Below, piece after piece: positions 25,035 through 35,355 of a DNA stretch of 64,000 nucleotides (position 1 is its first letter; each line of letters starts with the position of its first letter). The stretch comes from an uncultured Draconibacterium sp. (GTDB taxonomy: Bacteria; Bacteroidota; Bacteroidia; Bacteroidales; Prolixibacteraceae). The stretch covers positions 62,001 through 126,000 of the forward strand of contig NZ_OY776413.1 in the NCBI RefSeq assembly GCF_963675585.1, written 5' to 3'. The position numbers and the translations under genes were made by a program. The notes beneath the pieces were generated by a model. That model had not been told where the DNA came from and did not search any database. It saw only the letters and a program-made list of their open reading frames with translations.

Positions 25035-26714
25035 ATGAATAAACTAAACGACATTCTTTCTCTTATTGATGGTTACATTGGCGGATCGCAGTGGTTCGTA
25101 TTCCTTTTATTGGGCACAGGTATCTTTTTTACCATCTATTTAAAATTTCCGCAATTTCGTTATTTGAAACATTCACTTCGTATCGTCCGTGGGAAATTTG
25201 ACAAAGAGGGAGACCAGGGAGATACTTCCCATTTTCAGGCGTTAACAACTGCTTTGTCGGGTACGGTAGGAACAGGAAATATTGCAGGAGTTGCCCTGGC
25301 CATTCACCTGGGAGGACCGGCAGCACTCTTTTGGATGCTGGTAACTGCAGCAGTGGGTATGACCACCAAATTTGTTGAAGTAACATTGTCGCATAAATAC
25401 CGCGAAGTGGCCAGCGACGGCTCCATTTCCGGTGGCCCCATGTACTACATGAAAAACCGCTTGAACATGAAATGGCTGGCCGGAATATTTGCAGTAGCCA
25501 CTGTACTTTCTTCGTTTGGAACAGGAAGTTTACCTCAAATAAACAGTATTTCCAATTCACTTTTTCAAACCTTTGGCATTAACCACATGTTAACCGGTGC
25601 GGTACTTGCTGTGCTTTTAGGATTGGTTATTATTGGAGGTATTAAACGCATCGCAAAAGTAACTTCAACACTGGTTCCGCTTATGGCAGGAATTTATTTT
25701 ATTGGTGCACTTGCCGTTATACTTTACAATTACGAAAATATTATTCCATCGTTAGTGGCCATAATCGGACAGGTGTTTACAGGTTCGGCAGCCGTTGGTG
25801 GCTTTTTAGGCGGAAGTATTGCTTTTGCTTTTAACCGGGGAGTAAACCGCGGATTGTTTTCGAATGAAGCCGGACAAGGATCGGCTCCGATTGCACACGC
25901 TGCAGCACGGGCACACGAACCTGTTTCGGAAGGATTGGTTGCGCTTTTGGAACCATTTATCGATACCATTATTATTTGTTCGCTAACCGGATTGGTTTTG
26001 CTTTCATCGGGTGTTTGGACCGAAAAAATGGAGAATCAGTTTCAGGAAGCCGATCTTGTGGTTTTAACTGACTCGTATTCTGACAAAACTGAAACGGACA
26101 AAGCAACACTGTACAACTATTTAGCCGGTAAAAGTGAATTAGATCAATTTACAGGTAACCTGTCGGTTATTGATGGTATAATCCAAAATCAGCCCACAGT
26201 AATTCATGCCCGCTCGGTTGCCGAAGAGGTAAAAGTTTGGGTTAATAAACAGCCGTACAACGGCGAACTCGATTTTAACAACGGGAAATTAATCAATACG
26301 AACAACGTAACGCTAACCGGTAAATCACTGATGCACAGCGCACCACTTACTACAGTGGCATTTACCCGCAGCTGGTTTGGCGAATATGGAAAATACATTG
26401 TTTCCATCGGGCTACTAATGTTTGCTTTTTCCACTGCAATTAGCTGGTCGTATTATGGCGACCGCGCCATTACTTATTTATTTGGAGTAAAGGGTGTGGT
26501 TTGGTTCCGTTTGGTTTATGTTGTTGGATTTTTCTTCGCCTCATTTGCCGACACCACAATTGTTTGGACCCTCTCGGGAATTACAATTGCCTTAATGACA
26601 ATTCCAAACTTATTTGGAATCCTTTCACTATCAAAAGAAATGAAAACAGAAGTGAAGCTTTTCTGGAAAGAATACGCCACTCGTTTTCCGGGAGAAAAAG
26701 TTCCAAAAGGATAA
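25035..26714 (+). CDS. Sodium:alanine/glycine symporter (AGCS family) with a large soluble insertion
   Basis: 559 aa from the ATG at 25035 ([20 protein letters not shown]). The AGCS core is clear: [45 protein letters not shown] and [24 protein letters not shown]. It imports small amino acids with Na+. Between about residues 327 and 440 there is an extra hydrophilic segment of roughly 110 aa ([14 protein letters not shown] to [13 protein letters not shown]), where most AGCS proteins (about 450 aa) have a short loop. The core resumes with [11 protein letters not shown]. The insertion likely lies on one side of the membrane and its role is unknown. Confidence 0.92.
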   Translation: MNKLNDILSLIDGYIGGSQWFVFLLLGTGIFFTIYLKFPQFRYLKHSLRIVRGKFDKEGDQGDTSHFQALTTALSGTVGTGNIAGVALAIHLGGPAALFWMLVTAAVGMTTKFVEVTLSHKYREVASDGSISGGPMYYMKNRLNMKWLAGIFAVATVLSSFGTGSLPQINSISNSLFQTFGINHMLTGAVLAVLLGLVIIGGIKRIAKVTSTLVPLMAGIYFIGALAVILYNYENIIPSLVAIIGQVFTGSAAVGGFLGGSIAFAFNRGVNRGLFSNEAGQGSAPIAHAAARAHEPVSEGLVALLEPFIDTIIICSLTGLVLLSSGVWTEKMENQFQEADLVVLTDSYSDKTETDKATLYNYLAGKSELDQFTGNLSVIDGIIQNQPTVIHARSVAEEVKVWVNKQPYNGELDFNNGKLINTNNVTLTGKSLMHSAPLTTVAFTRSWFGEYGKYIVSIGLLMFAFSTAISWSYYGDRAITYLFGVKGVVWFRLVYVVGFFFASFADTTIVWTLSGITIALMTIPNLFGILSLSKEMKTEVKLFWKEYATRFPGEKVPKG

Positions 26715-26734
26715 AATTTGGTGAATAAAATACG

Positions 26735-26761
26735 GGCTGAAAAACACTGACTTTTTCAGCC
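26735..26761. terminator. Bidirectional terminator shared by two convergent genes
   Basis: GGCTGAAAAA/TTTTTCAGCC with a short loop, followed by a T-run on the plus strand. It overlaps the stop codon of the minus-strand gene ending at 26756, so it lies within that gene's last codons as well. Confidence 0.75.
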
Positions 26762-27817
26762 TCTTTTTTTTACGATTTTTATTTGTGGTTTTGTACCCGA
26801 CATTAAATCGGCAATAACCTTTGTTCGCGGAAACTGTTCCAGCACAATTTTTATAAATACCGTGAGTGGAATGGACATAATTAAACCCGGAACATTCCAA
26901 AGATACCCCCACAACATAAGCATAACCAACACTGTTACAACATTTAGCGCAAATGTTTTGCCCATCATTATTGGTTCAATAACGCCACCCAATACCACCT
27001 GAACAAAGATTATGCTAAACACAAATAACAGCAATGTTCCCGATGGGTCGAGTTCGATAAAAGCAAAAAGAGCCAGCGCCAGTACCGAAATTATGGAGCC
27101 GATCATTTGTACAAAGTTGAATACAAAAGCAAACAAACCCCAGAAAATAGGATAGCTGACATCAAAAATCAAACAGGCAATACTAAAACCAATTCCGGTA
27201 AAAAGACTGATAATAAACTTTACCTTAATAAATTTGAGAATATCCCTTTCGATGTGCATAAAGGTGCGCACTGAGGCATGCTTAAGTTTAAATAAAGTAC
27301 TGTTTAATATTTTCTGAAAGTTAATGGACTCGCTCAACAACAAAATCACAAAAAAGGCAGTCATCAATGTCATACTCAACATATTACTCAAAAAACCAAT
27401 GGTCGACCCAAACTTTTTAGCATACGTATCTTCGTTTAAATAATGATGCAAAATTGTTTCTCCCTGCACTCGTTCGATGCCAAAAAAATCTTCTACAATT
27501 AAAACCAGATCTACAATTTTTGTTTCTGCTTTTTTGAAAAAAACATCCTCGGTAGCACGAATTTCTGCACTCGAAATTTTTACCAACTCACCGCCAATTT
27601 TAAAAACTCCGATAAAAATTATAATCACTATCAGAATACTTATTATTTGCGGCACGCGACGCTTTTTTAACCAGCGCATTAAGGGCAGAAACAAGATGGA
27701 AATAAACATTGCCATTATTAGCGGGATAAAAATGAATGACAATATTTTCAGGATGTAAAATACAAGTGGAATTACGATAATCAGTAAAAGGATATTTGTT
27801 GTTCTCAGATCTTTCAT
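26756..27817 (-). CDS. AI-2E family (PerM-type) membrane transporter, second copy
   Basis: 353 aa polytopic protein. N-terminal paired helices (residues 8-40 and 60-78), a hydrophilic region at about 85-145, and a C-terminal block with NFVQMIGSIISVLALALFA and GGVIEPIMMGKTFALNVVTV, the family signature. Its sequence is clearly diverged from the 9327 paralogue. Substrate unknown. Convergent with the AGCS symporter. Confidence 0.87.
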   Translation of the reverse strand: MKDLRTTNILLLIIVIPLVFYILKILSFIFIPLIMAMFISILFLPLMRWLKKRRVPQIISILIVIIIFIGVFKIGGELVKISSAEIRATEDVFFKKAETKIVDLVLIVEDFFGIERVQGETILHHYLNEDTYAKKFGSTIGFLSNMLSMTLMTAFFVILLLSESINFQKILNSTLFKLKHASVRTFMHIERDILKFIKVKFIISLFTGIGFSIACLIFDVSYPIFWGLFAFVFNFVQMIGSIISVLALALFAFIELDPSGTLLLFVFSIIFVQVVLGGVIEPIMMGKTFALNVVTVLVMLMLWGYLWNVPGLIMSIPLTVFIKIVLEQFPRTKVIADLMSGTKPQIKIVKKRG

Positions 27818-28135
27818 TTGTTCTTTTTAAGAAAGTTACATTCTTCTGCACTTAAACACAAAAGAAACATTTAGGTTGCATCTAATACTATCCGATTATA
27901 ATTTTTTAATAACAATAAATTTTAACCCTAAGCAGGAAACTGATTTGTTGCCATTCTTTTCACTATTCGATTAGTGATTTCAAAAATAAACTGAGTTTCG
28001 AAAGGTTAACCATTTGTTAGTACTATTTTCCTTCGCGTATATTTTTCAGCAACAACATTTATATGGAAACTCAAATTACTACATTTGAACCACACCACTG
28101 TGTTTATCACATTCAACTATTAAAGCATTAAGTAA
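27818..28135. other. Divergent intergenic region, nothing recognised
   Basis: 318 bp, AT-rich, between the second AI-2E gene (minus) and the BNR lipoprotein gene (plus). I see no gene, no strong inverted repeat and no consensus -7 box. Confidence 0.4.
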
Positions 28136-29194
28136 ATGAAAGCTCAATTATTGGTCATATTCACAATTATTATTTTAACAGTTTGCTCGTGTAAACCGTC
28201 AACCCGGGATAAAAAACAAGTAGAAGTCGAGATTCTGTCTACTGAGTTTGTATCCGACAGTACACAATATGCGCAATGCCATGCCTCAACCATTATTGAA
28301 ACCAAAGATGGTTTTTTAATGGCCTATTTTGGAGGTACACACGAGCGTCATCCCGATGTTAGCATTTACACCTCAGAATATAAAAACGGACAATGGGGAA
28401 TTCCCGTAAAAGTCGCAGATGGAGTAATAAACGACTCGCTTTCCTATCCAACCTGGAATCCGGTTTTGTTTAGAGGTGCCGATAAACGCATTTCTCTTTT
28501 TTACAAAATTGGACCAAGTCCGAACGATTGGTGGGGAATATTTATGTATTCCGACGATGAAGGTCGAACATGGTCGGAACCCGAAAAACTTCCTTCAACT
28601 ATTCTGGGCCCGATTCGGAATAAACCACTTCTGTTAAAATCGGGAATTATACTCAGCCCTTCAAGCACCGAAGAAACTCACGAATTGTGGAAGTCGCACA
28701 TCGAGCGATCGGAAGACGAAGGAAAAACCTGGGAAAAAATCGCAATTCCTTCGCCCGACTCAGTAAAAGTAATACAGCCTGCTTTGCTGTATTATTCCGA
28801 TACTAAAATTCAGGCGCTTTTGCGAAGTAACCAAAATGTAATTATGGAAAGCTGGTCAACCGACGAAGGTAAAACCTGGAGTGAGGTGGCAGTAACGGGC
28901 ATTTTGCATCCCAACTCCGGTATTGATGCAGTTGGTTTACAATCGGGAGCAAAACTTCTGGTAAATAATCCGATGGAAAGTGGCAAATCGTGGGAAGCAG
29001 GCCGCAACAAACTCGACCTTTATTATTCGGAAGACGGTAAAAACTGGGCCAATATTTATTCGCTCGAAAATCATCCGGAGGGAGAATTCAGCTATCCTGC
29101 AATTATTCAAAGTAACAATGGCGAGGTGCACATTACCTATACCTACAACCGGAGTAAAATAAAACATGTTCGCCTTAAAATCACCCATAAATAG
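28136..29194 (+). CDS. BNR/Asp-box (sialidase-fold) lipoprotein
   Basis: 352 aa. The N-terminus IILTVCSCKPS indicates a lipoprotein signal (Cys at about 17-19), so it is envelope-located. It has a six-bladed propeller of the BNR_2 type with Asp-boxes SDDEGRTWSEP, SEDEGKTWEK, STDEGKTWSEV and SEDGKNWAN. The conserved HASTIIET and YFGGTHERHPDVSI near the N-terminus belong to the non-classical sialidase-like group that includes polysaccharide lyases and hydrolases. It probably acts on a carbohydrate; true sialidase activity is uncertain because the Arg triad cannot be identified. Confidence 0.8.
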   Translation: MKAQLLVIFTIIILTVCSCKPSTRDKKQVEVEILSTEFVSDSTQYAQCHASTIIETKDGFLMAYFGGTHERHPDVSIYTSEYKNGQWGIPVKVADGVINDSLSYPTWNPVLFRGADKRISLFYKIGPSPNDWWGIFMYSDDEGRTWSEPEKLPSTILGPIRNKPLLLKSGIILSPSSTEETHELWKSHIERSEDEGKTWEKIAIPSPDSVKVIQPALLYYSDTKIQALLRSNQNVIMESWSTDEGKTWSEVAVTGILHPNSGIDAVGLQSGAKLLVNNPMESGKSWEAGRNKLDLYYSEDGKNWANIYSLENHPEGEFSYPAIIQSNNGEVHITYTYNRSKIKHVRLKITHK

Positions 29195-29256
29195 GAAAAG
29201 AAAGAGCAAAAACCGGCTTTGAAACCGCACTTCTTTTTAACTCTAAACATCTTTAC

Positions 29257-29264
29257 TATTTTTG
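29257..29264 (+). promoter_or_regulatory. Candidate -7 box (TATTTTTG) of mutS2
   Basis: Matches TAnnTTTG 19 bp before the mutS2 ATG at 29283. No -33 TTTG at the expected distance. Confidence 0.5.
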
Positions 29265-29282
29265 CGCTGAATAAAATTCGAT

Positions 29283-31775
29283 ATGCAAAATATTTATCCA
29301 AATAACTTCGAGGCAAAAATTGGTTTCGACCGTATTCGTGAAATGCTGACAAACAAATGTATCAGCACTATGGGAAACGAATGGGTTGAAGAAATGCATT
29401 TTCAAACGGCATACGAAACAATTTCTGCTCAATTGGGTGAAGTAGAAGAATTTTGCATTATCGTTAGGGAGTTCGACAGTTTTCCGGCTTCTCATTTTTA
29501 TGATCTTCGCGAAGCACTCAAGAAAATTAAAATTGAAGGTCGATTTTTGGAACCTGCTGAACTTTTTGATTTAAAACGTTCGCTGGAATCGGTCCGTGCA
29601 ATTGTTAACTTTTTCAACAAACAGGAAGACGAACGTTTCCCTACACTAAAAGCCAAAACAAAAAACATTCAGGTTTTTCCGTACATATACGATCGTATTG
29701 ACACCATCATCAATAAACTTGGAAAAATCCGCGACAACGCATCGCCGGAGTTGGCACAAATCCGGAAGAATATTTTTTCCATGCAGTCGAACATGTCGAA
29801 ACGCTTGCATGCCATTTTAAAACAGGCACAAAAAGATGGTTTGGTTGAAGAGGATGCTTCGGTTTCCATTCGTGATGGCAGGGCTGTAATTCCAATAGCA
29901 GCAGGAAACAAACGCAAAATAAAAGGAATTGTTTACGACGAGTCTTCCACCGGAAAAACATCGTATATCGAACCCAACGAAATTGTTGAAATGAACAACG
30001 AAATCAGGGAACTCGAATACGCCGAACGCCGCGAAATCGTAAAAATCCTGACTGATTTTTCAAATGACATTCGTCCGTATCTGGAAGATCTTTTTTACTC
30101 GTACGACTTTTTAGGTGAAATTGATTTTATTCGTGCTAAAGCATTGTTGGCAGTAGAGTTTGATGCTCAGAAACCAGATTTCAGGGATGAAGCCATAATT
30201 GAATGGTACCATGCCATTCACCCGCTGCTGCTAAAAACACTACAAAAAGAAAAACGCAAAATTGTTCCTTTAGATATTAAACTAACGGAAGAAAAACACA
30301 TATTATTGATTTCGGGTCCAAATGCCGGAGGGAAATCGGTTTGTTTAAAAACCACGGGTTTGTTGCAATACATGTTACAATGTGGATTGCTGATTCCTGT
30401 AAACGATGGCAGTAAAACGGGTATTTTTCATCAACTTTTTATCGATATTGGCGACGAACAATCCATGGAAAACGACCTGAGTACCTACAGTTCTCACCTT
30501 ATGAACATGAAACATTTTGTACGGAACTGCGATCAGAAGACACTGGTACTTATCGACGAATTTGGAACCGGAACAGAACCGATGCTGGGTGGTGCCATTG
30601 CCGAGTCTATTCTCGACAAGCTTACGCAGCTGGGCACATTTGGCGTAATTACCACCCACTACACCAACTTAAAACACTTTGCCTCTTCGGCCGATGGAAT
30701 TGCCAACGGTGCCATGTTGTACGATGCACAAAACATGAATCCGCTGTTTAAACTCGACATTGGAAAACCGGGTAGTTCGTTTGCTTTTGAAATTGCCCGC
30801 AAAATTGGCTTACCCGAAGACATTCTTGAAAAAGCCACTGAAAAGGTTGGGAAAGACCACATTGATTTTGACCGAAATTTACGTCAAATTAACCGCGACA
30901 AACGCTATTGGGAAACCAAACGAATGAAAATTCGTAAGGTGGAAAAAATTCTCGACGACACAGCGGAAAGCTATGAAACAGAATTGCAGGAAATTCAGAA
31001 ACAACGCAAAGAAATTCTGAAAAAGGCAAAAGAAGAAGCCGATGCTCTTTTAAAGGGAGTAAACAAGCGGATTGAGAATACCATTCACGAAATTAAAAAG
31101 GCGCAGGCCGATAAAGAAAAAACCAAACAGGCACGCGAAAATCTGGTTGATTTAAAACAGGAAGTTGACCGTACCATAAATGCTGACGACGGACAGATTT
31201 CCAGGAAAATGGACAAACTGCGCCAACGAGAAAAGAACAGGAATAAACGCCGACCCGAGGAATTTAAAAAATCCATTCAGAAAGAGAAACTGGAAGAGCG
31301 GATTGAACTAAAACCCGGCGATAAAGTGCGTATTAAAGGGCAAGATACAATTGGCGATTTAATTGAATTAAATACCAAAAATGCAGTGGTTGCATTTGGA
31401 CAGCTAATGACAACCATGCCGCGTAAAAACATTGAACGTTTAAGCAACAACGAAGCTAAAAAACTGGATAAAAAACGATACACAAAATCGACAACTTTAA
31501 CCGACAGCTTTGCACAAAAACGCCTTACATTTAAACCCGAAATTGATATTCGGGGCGAGCGCGCCGAAGATGCCATTCGGAAAATCACCGAATTTATCGA
31601 TGAAGCCATTATGTTTGAATCGGGCCAGCTTCGCATTTTGCATGGAAAAGGAAATGGAATTTTACGGCAGATAATTCGCGATTATTTACGCTCGGAACCT
31701 ATGGTTCGCAGCTACAAAGACGAACATGTTGATTTTGGCGGATCGGGAATTACATTGGTTAATCTGGCGCTTTAA
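29283..31775 (+). CDS. mutS2: MutS2 with C-terminal Smr domain
   Basis: 830 aa. MutS core and lever domain, then the ABC-type ATPase with Walker A GPNAGGKS (about 345-352), LVLIDEFGTGTEP as Walker B and a Thr/His ITTHYTNLKHFA segment. A long charged coiled coil spans about 530-680, a KOW-like stretch follows, and the C-terminal Smr nuclease domain (DIRGERAEDA ... LRILHGKGNGILR) ends the protein. MutS2 lacks the mismatch-recognition domain and acts on branched DNA or collided ribosomes rather than in mismatch repair. Confidence 0.94.
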   Translation: MQNIYPNNFEAKIGFDRIREMLTNKCISTMGNEWVEEMHFQTAYETISAQLGEVEEFCIIVREFDSFPASHFYDLREALKKIKIEGRFLEPAELFDLKRSLESVRAIVNFFNKQEDERFPTLKAKTKNIQVFPYIYDRIDTIINKLGKIRDNASPELAQIRKNIFSMQSNMSKRLHAILKQAQKDGLVEEDASVSIRDGRAVIPIAAGNKRKIKGIVYDESSTGKTSYIEPNEIVEMNNEIRELEYAERREIVKILTDFSNDIRPYLEDLFYSYDFLGEIDFIRAKALLAVEFDAQKPDFRDEAIIEWYHAIHPLLLKTLQKEKRKIVPLDIKLTEEKHILLISGPNAGGKSVCLKTTGLLQYMLQCGLLIPVNDGSKTGIFHQLFIDIGDEQSMENDLSTYSSHLMNMKHFVRNCDQKTLVLIDEFGTGTEPMLGGAIAESILDKLTQLGTFGVITTHYTNLKHFASSADGIANGAMLYDAQNMNPLFKLDIGKPGSSFAFEIARKIGLPEDILEKATEKVGKDHIDFDRNLRQINRDKRYWETKRMKIRKVEKILDDTAESYETELQEIQKQRKEILKKAKEEADALLKGVNKRIENTIHEIKKAQADKEKTKQARENLVDLKQEVDRTINADDGQISRKMDKLRQREKNRNKRRPEEFKKSIQKEKLEERIELKPGDKVRIKGQDTIGDLIELNTKNAVVAFGQLMTTMPRKNIERLSNNEAKKLDKKRYTKSTTLTDSFAQKRLTFKPEIDIRGERAEDAIRKITEFIDEAIMFESGQLRILHGKGNGILRQIIRDYLRSEPMVRSYKDEHVDFGGSGITLVNLAL

Positions 31776-31790
31776 AACAAAATACCTTCA

Positions 31791-34574
31791 TCAGTTTAAA
31801 TTAAAATATTTGTTTAACGCCGATGTTAGCACCTCTGTTTTAATCGGCTTTGTAATGTAATCGTTGCAGCCCGCATTTAAAGCTTTTAGGTTATCGCCCT
31901 CTAATGCATAGGCCGTTTGAGCGATAATTACCACTTCAGAATTAAACTTTCGAATTTCCCTGGTTGCCTGATATCCATCCATAACCGGCATTTTAACATC
32001 CATTAAAATTATATCAACATCCGGGTTATTTTTAAAATATTCAACGGTGTCGGCACCATTTGTTTTTCGAATAATATTCCGCGCATATTGGTTTAAAAGA
32101 ATTGACAAATGCAAATAGCTGTTTTCATCATCTTCAGCAATCAAAATATTTAGTTTGGCATTTGATCCCATTTTATTTGACTGATTGATGTGAGTATTTT
32201 CCTTCTGTTTTTCGATAATAAGAACATCTGACGGAAACGTTACTTTAAAAGTAGAACCTTCACCAAAAACCGATTCCAAATAAATGGAACCACCCAGCAT
32301 TTCAACATACGATTTTGTTATTGCCAATCCCAATCCCGAACCTTCAAAGGCATTTGTGTCTTCAATATCAGCTTGTTCGAACCGGTTAAAAACTGCCTCC
32401 TGACGGCTAAACGGGATACCAATTCCGGTGTCTGTAACCGAAATTTCAATCGAGTCTGCGGTTTGAGTGCAACCAATCTTAACCCATCCTTCTTCGGTAA
32501 ACTTAAGGGCATTTTTTATCAGATTTGTCAATATTGAATTTAGTTTGTTTTCATCAGTTCTGATCAGGGATGAAACGCAAACATTTTCATAAATTAACTC
32601 CAATCCTTTGCTGTTTGCCTCCGGATTAAAAAATAAAATCAGGTTCTCAATTCGCTCGTTTAAATCAACTTCGATAAAACTTACTTTTACCTGTCCGGTT
32701 TCTATTTTCGAAATCTCAATAATATCATTTACGGTGTCCAGCATTCGGGCACCACTTTTTGTAATAATATCAATGTATTGCTGTTGTTCCTCCCCTGAGA
32801 GACCTGGCTCGTTCAACAGCGATGTAAAGCCAAGAATGCCATTCATCGGCGTTCGTATTTCATGACTCATGTTTGCAAGAAAGGCTGATTTTAAGCGGTC
32901 ACTTTCCACTGCCTTTTGTTTGGCAAAAAGCAACTCCTGCTCAGCCTGCTTTCTTTTTGTAATATCCCTAAACGATAAAATCTGGGCAGGTATTCCTTTC
33001 CAGGTTGTAATTGAAGCAGCAATTTCAATCAGAATCTCATTTCCTGATTTCTGCAAAAGTGTGGCCTCAAAATGGCTCAACTCTTTGCCTTCCTTAAACT
33101 GACTCTCAATTCTTTTCTCAACTTCCGAATGCTGCCGTACAGGCGTTAATTGTTTTGTTGTAAGCAGCAACAACTCTTCCAAGGAATAGCCTGTAATTTC
33201 TGCCGCCTTTTTATTGGCATATAAATAATGCCCCTCCGGATCGCTGATTAAAATTCCATCAAACGTATTACGAACCAGCAACCTGAAATTCTCTTCGCTT
33301 TGTTTTAGGCTTTTCTCTGCTTTTAAACGCAAACTAATATCTCTCAACGACAACATATAATACGAAATATTCCCCGGGCCATCTTTTACTGAATTTACAT
33401 TTAAACTAACCTGAATTTGGCCACCGTCCTTTTTACGTATAAGTAATTCTTTGTCTTTTATTTCGTTTGGATTGGCAATCAGTAATTCCGAAATATGTCG
33501 GTTATCTGTATCGGAAGGATACGAATAATAGTTTGTGATTGGAGAGCCGACAACCTCGCTTCTCTCGTAGCCCGTTTTTTCAAGAAAGGTATTGTTACAA
33601 ACCACAACTTTAACCGCATTGGGCGAAATGGCTAAATACATATCCGGAGCATTGTCAAACAAGGCTCTGAATTTCAACTCACTTTCAATAACTTTATTTT
33701 TCTCTTCAAGCAGTTCATCCTGCGATTTTAATCCTAATTCCTGGTACCAGATCAATACACGTCCTAATATTCCACCACTCCAGAATAGGATAAAAAATGA
33801 TAAGGTATTATACGTTGAATCAATTCGTAGTTCTCTAGGAAGAAGAATAATGCCTGTTACATAAATTACAGCCCAAATAAATGTTGAAATCAAAGTACTT
33901 AAAACAAATATCCTGGTATTATTTCTCATCCACGACTGAATGGGAAGTCCCAATAAACGCCGAACCGGATTTGTTTTTACCAACGAATCGCTAAAAATTA
34001 CAAGCAGCGAAAAGTTAATTCCATCCTTTACAAAAAACTGATACAACAAAATTCGTGGATAAAAATTTGCAAACTCGCCACTTCCCGATACCGGATTCAT
34101 TTTCAGAAAAAAATTATAAATCCAAACAATACAAACATAGAGCAACAAAGTATATGAAAGTATGAACACTGTTTTTACTTTAAACAGTGAGTATTTGCGG
34201 TTATTTTTGTTGTGGTATTCGGAATAAATACCCACCAAAACAAACAAAACCAATATGTAAATTAGGGAAAGTACATTTGCCCATCCGTTTACCGGCCACA
34301 AATAAAACGGATAAATTGCTCCACCAAAAATTCCGGAAATCAAAGCATACCGAATTCCATATGCAAATGAAATAACCAGAGGAAACAGCAAAGTCCAGGG
34401 AATGTCGATTTGTACTACGGAGCCTTGCAACGAGATATGAAGTTCAGATAGCAGAATACAGAGAAATCCGGCTGCAATGGAAATAGCAACTTTAGCTGGG
34501 GTACTCTTATTTACAGTTGTACTCACAACACCTATATTTTTGCAGATACAATAATAGCATAATTTTGGATGCAA
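31791..34574 (-). CDS. Hybrid sensor histidine kinase, MASE1-like membrane sensor with two PAS domains and receiver
   Basis: 927 aa. About seven or eight N-terminal membrane segments (residues 28-270) form a MASE-type sensor; two PAS domains follow (about 297-420 and 425-545). The HisKA phospho-acceptor is His571 in ANMSHEIRTPMNG. The HATPase domain has NLIKNALKF, DTGIGIP and GSGLGLAI, and the receiver has Asp859 in ILMDVKMPVMDGY. There is no output domain, so it signals to an unlinked protein. The kinase core and receiver closely resemble those of the 51217-54387 protein. Start at 34574 is uncertain; a GTG at 34526 (VVSTTVNKS) is possible. Confidence 0.92.
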   Translation of the reverse strand: MHPKLCYYCICKNIGVVSTTVNKSTPAKVAISIAAGFLCILLSELHISLQGSVVQIDIPWTLLFPLVISFAYGIRYALISGIFGGAIYPFYLWPVNGWANVLSLIYILVLFVLVGIYSEYHNKNNRKYSLFKVKTVFILSYTLLLYVCIVWIYNFFLKMNPVSGSGEFANFYPRILLYQFFVKDGINFSLLVIFSDSLVKTNPVRRLLGLPIQSWMRNNTRIFVLSTLISTFIWAVIYVTGIILLPRELRIDSTYNTLSFFILFWSGGILGRVLIWYQELGLKSQDELLEEKNKVIESELKFRALFDNAPDMYLAISPNAVKVVVCNNTFLEKTGYERSEVVGSPITNYYSYPSDTDNRHISELLIANPNEIKDKELLIRKKDGGQIQVSLNVNSVKDGPGNISYYMLSLRDISLRLKAEKSLKQSEENFRLLVRNTFDGILISDPEGHYLYANKKAAEITGYSLEELLLLTTKQLTPVRQHSEVEKRIESQFKEGKELSHFEATLLQKSGNEILIEIAASITTWKGIPAQILSFRDITKRKQAEQELLFAKQKAVESDRLKSAFLANMSHEIRTPMNGILGFTSLLNEPGLSGEEQQQYIDIITKSGARMLDTVNDIIEISKIETGQVKVSFIEVDLNERIENLILFFNPEANSKGLELIYENVCVSSLIRTDENKLNSILTNLIKNALKFTEEGWVKIGCTQTADSIEISVTDTGIGIPFSRQEAVFNRFEQADIEDTNAFEGSGLGLAITKSYVEMLGGSIYLESVFGEGSTFKVTFPSDVLIIEKQKENTHINQSNKMGSNAKLNILIAEDDENSYLHLSILLNQYARNIIRKTNGADTVEYFKNNPDVDIILMDVKMPVMDGYQATREIRKFNSEVVIIAQTAYALEGDNLKALNAGCNDYITKPIKTEVLTSALNKYFNLN

Positions 34575-34915
34575 AAAATAATCAAATAATATTTAAATGC
34601 AATTCAAATCAATGGGCTAAAACTTCATTTTATTGTAATTTTTTATTGCGGAAAGTCTAATTCAGAATCATTCCTGAATGTAAAATCTATAGATAAATTA
34701 AGATTCAGAAATACGCACATTGCCAGAAATTGAAACATTACCGGGTAGTATTTTCCCCGAAGGACATCGGGCATAAACAAAATAAAATGTCACTCGTTCT
34801 TTAAGAAGAATTAAGCATTTGGTGGATACAATAAATCTACATTCAGCATATTGCAGAAAAGTGAATTCATCAGAAATAGAAATGACTAATTTTACAACAC
34901 GTAAATAATAAAACA
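34575..34915. other. Divergent intergenic region, nothing recognised
   Basis: 341 bp, AT-rich, between the hybrid kinase (minus) and the VOC gene (plus). No gene, consensus promoter or strong hairpin was found. Confidence 0.4.
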
Positions 34916-35332
34916 ATGAAAAAAGTAGCTGGAATTGGTGGTGTTTTCTTCAAAACAAATGATCCGGAAAAAATGAAAGACTGGTACAGTAAAAATCTGG
35001 GTTTAGTTACCAATGAGTATGGATCTGTTTTTGAATTCAGAAAATCAGACGAACCCGATGAAAAAGGATACTCAGTTTGGAGCCCGTTTAACAACGATAC
35101 AACTTATTTTGAGCCATCGGGAAAAGACTTTATGATTAACTACCGCGTTGAAAATATTGAGGACTTGGTTCAGGAATTAAAAGAGGCCGGAGTTGTAATT
35201 TGCGATGAGATTGAAACCTTCGAATATGGTAAGTTTGTACATATTCTCGATCCTGAAAATAATAAAATTGAACTTTGGGAACCTGTCGATAAGGTTTTCA
35301 CGGTAATGTACGAAGGGAAAACCACAAAATAA
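34916..35332 (+). CDS. VOC family (glyoxalase/bleomycin-resistance fold) protein
   Basis: 138 aa with two beta-alpha-beta-beta-beta units: KVAGIGGVFFKTNDPEKMKD/WYSKNLGLV at the N-terminus and YRVENIEDLVQELKEAGV ... HILDPENNKIELWEP at the C-terminus, the latter with a candidate metal-ligand Glu. VOC members include glyoxalase I, dioxygenases and resistance proteins; no substrate can be named. The GH110 gene starts 23 bp after it on the same strand, so they may be co-transcribed. Confidence 0.88.
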   Translation: MKKVAGIGGVFFKTNDPEKMKDWYSKNLGLVTNEYGSVFEFRKSDEPDEKGYSVWSPFNNDTTYFEPSGKDFMINYRVENIEDLVQELKEAGVVICDEIETFEYGKFVHILDPENNKIELWEPVDKVFTVMYEGKTTK

Positions 35333-35355
35333 TTATCTTGCAAAAAACCGTTCCA

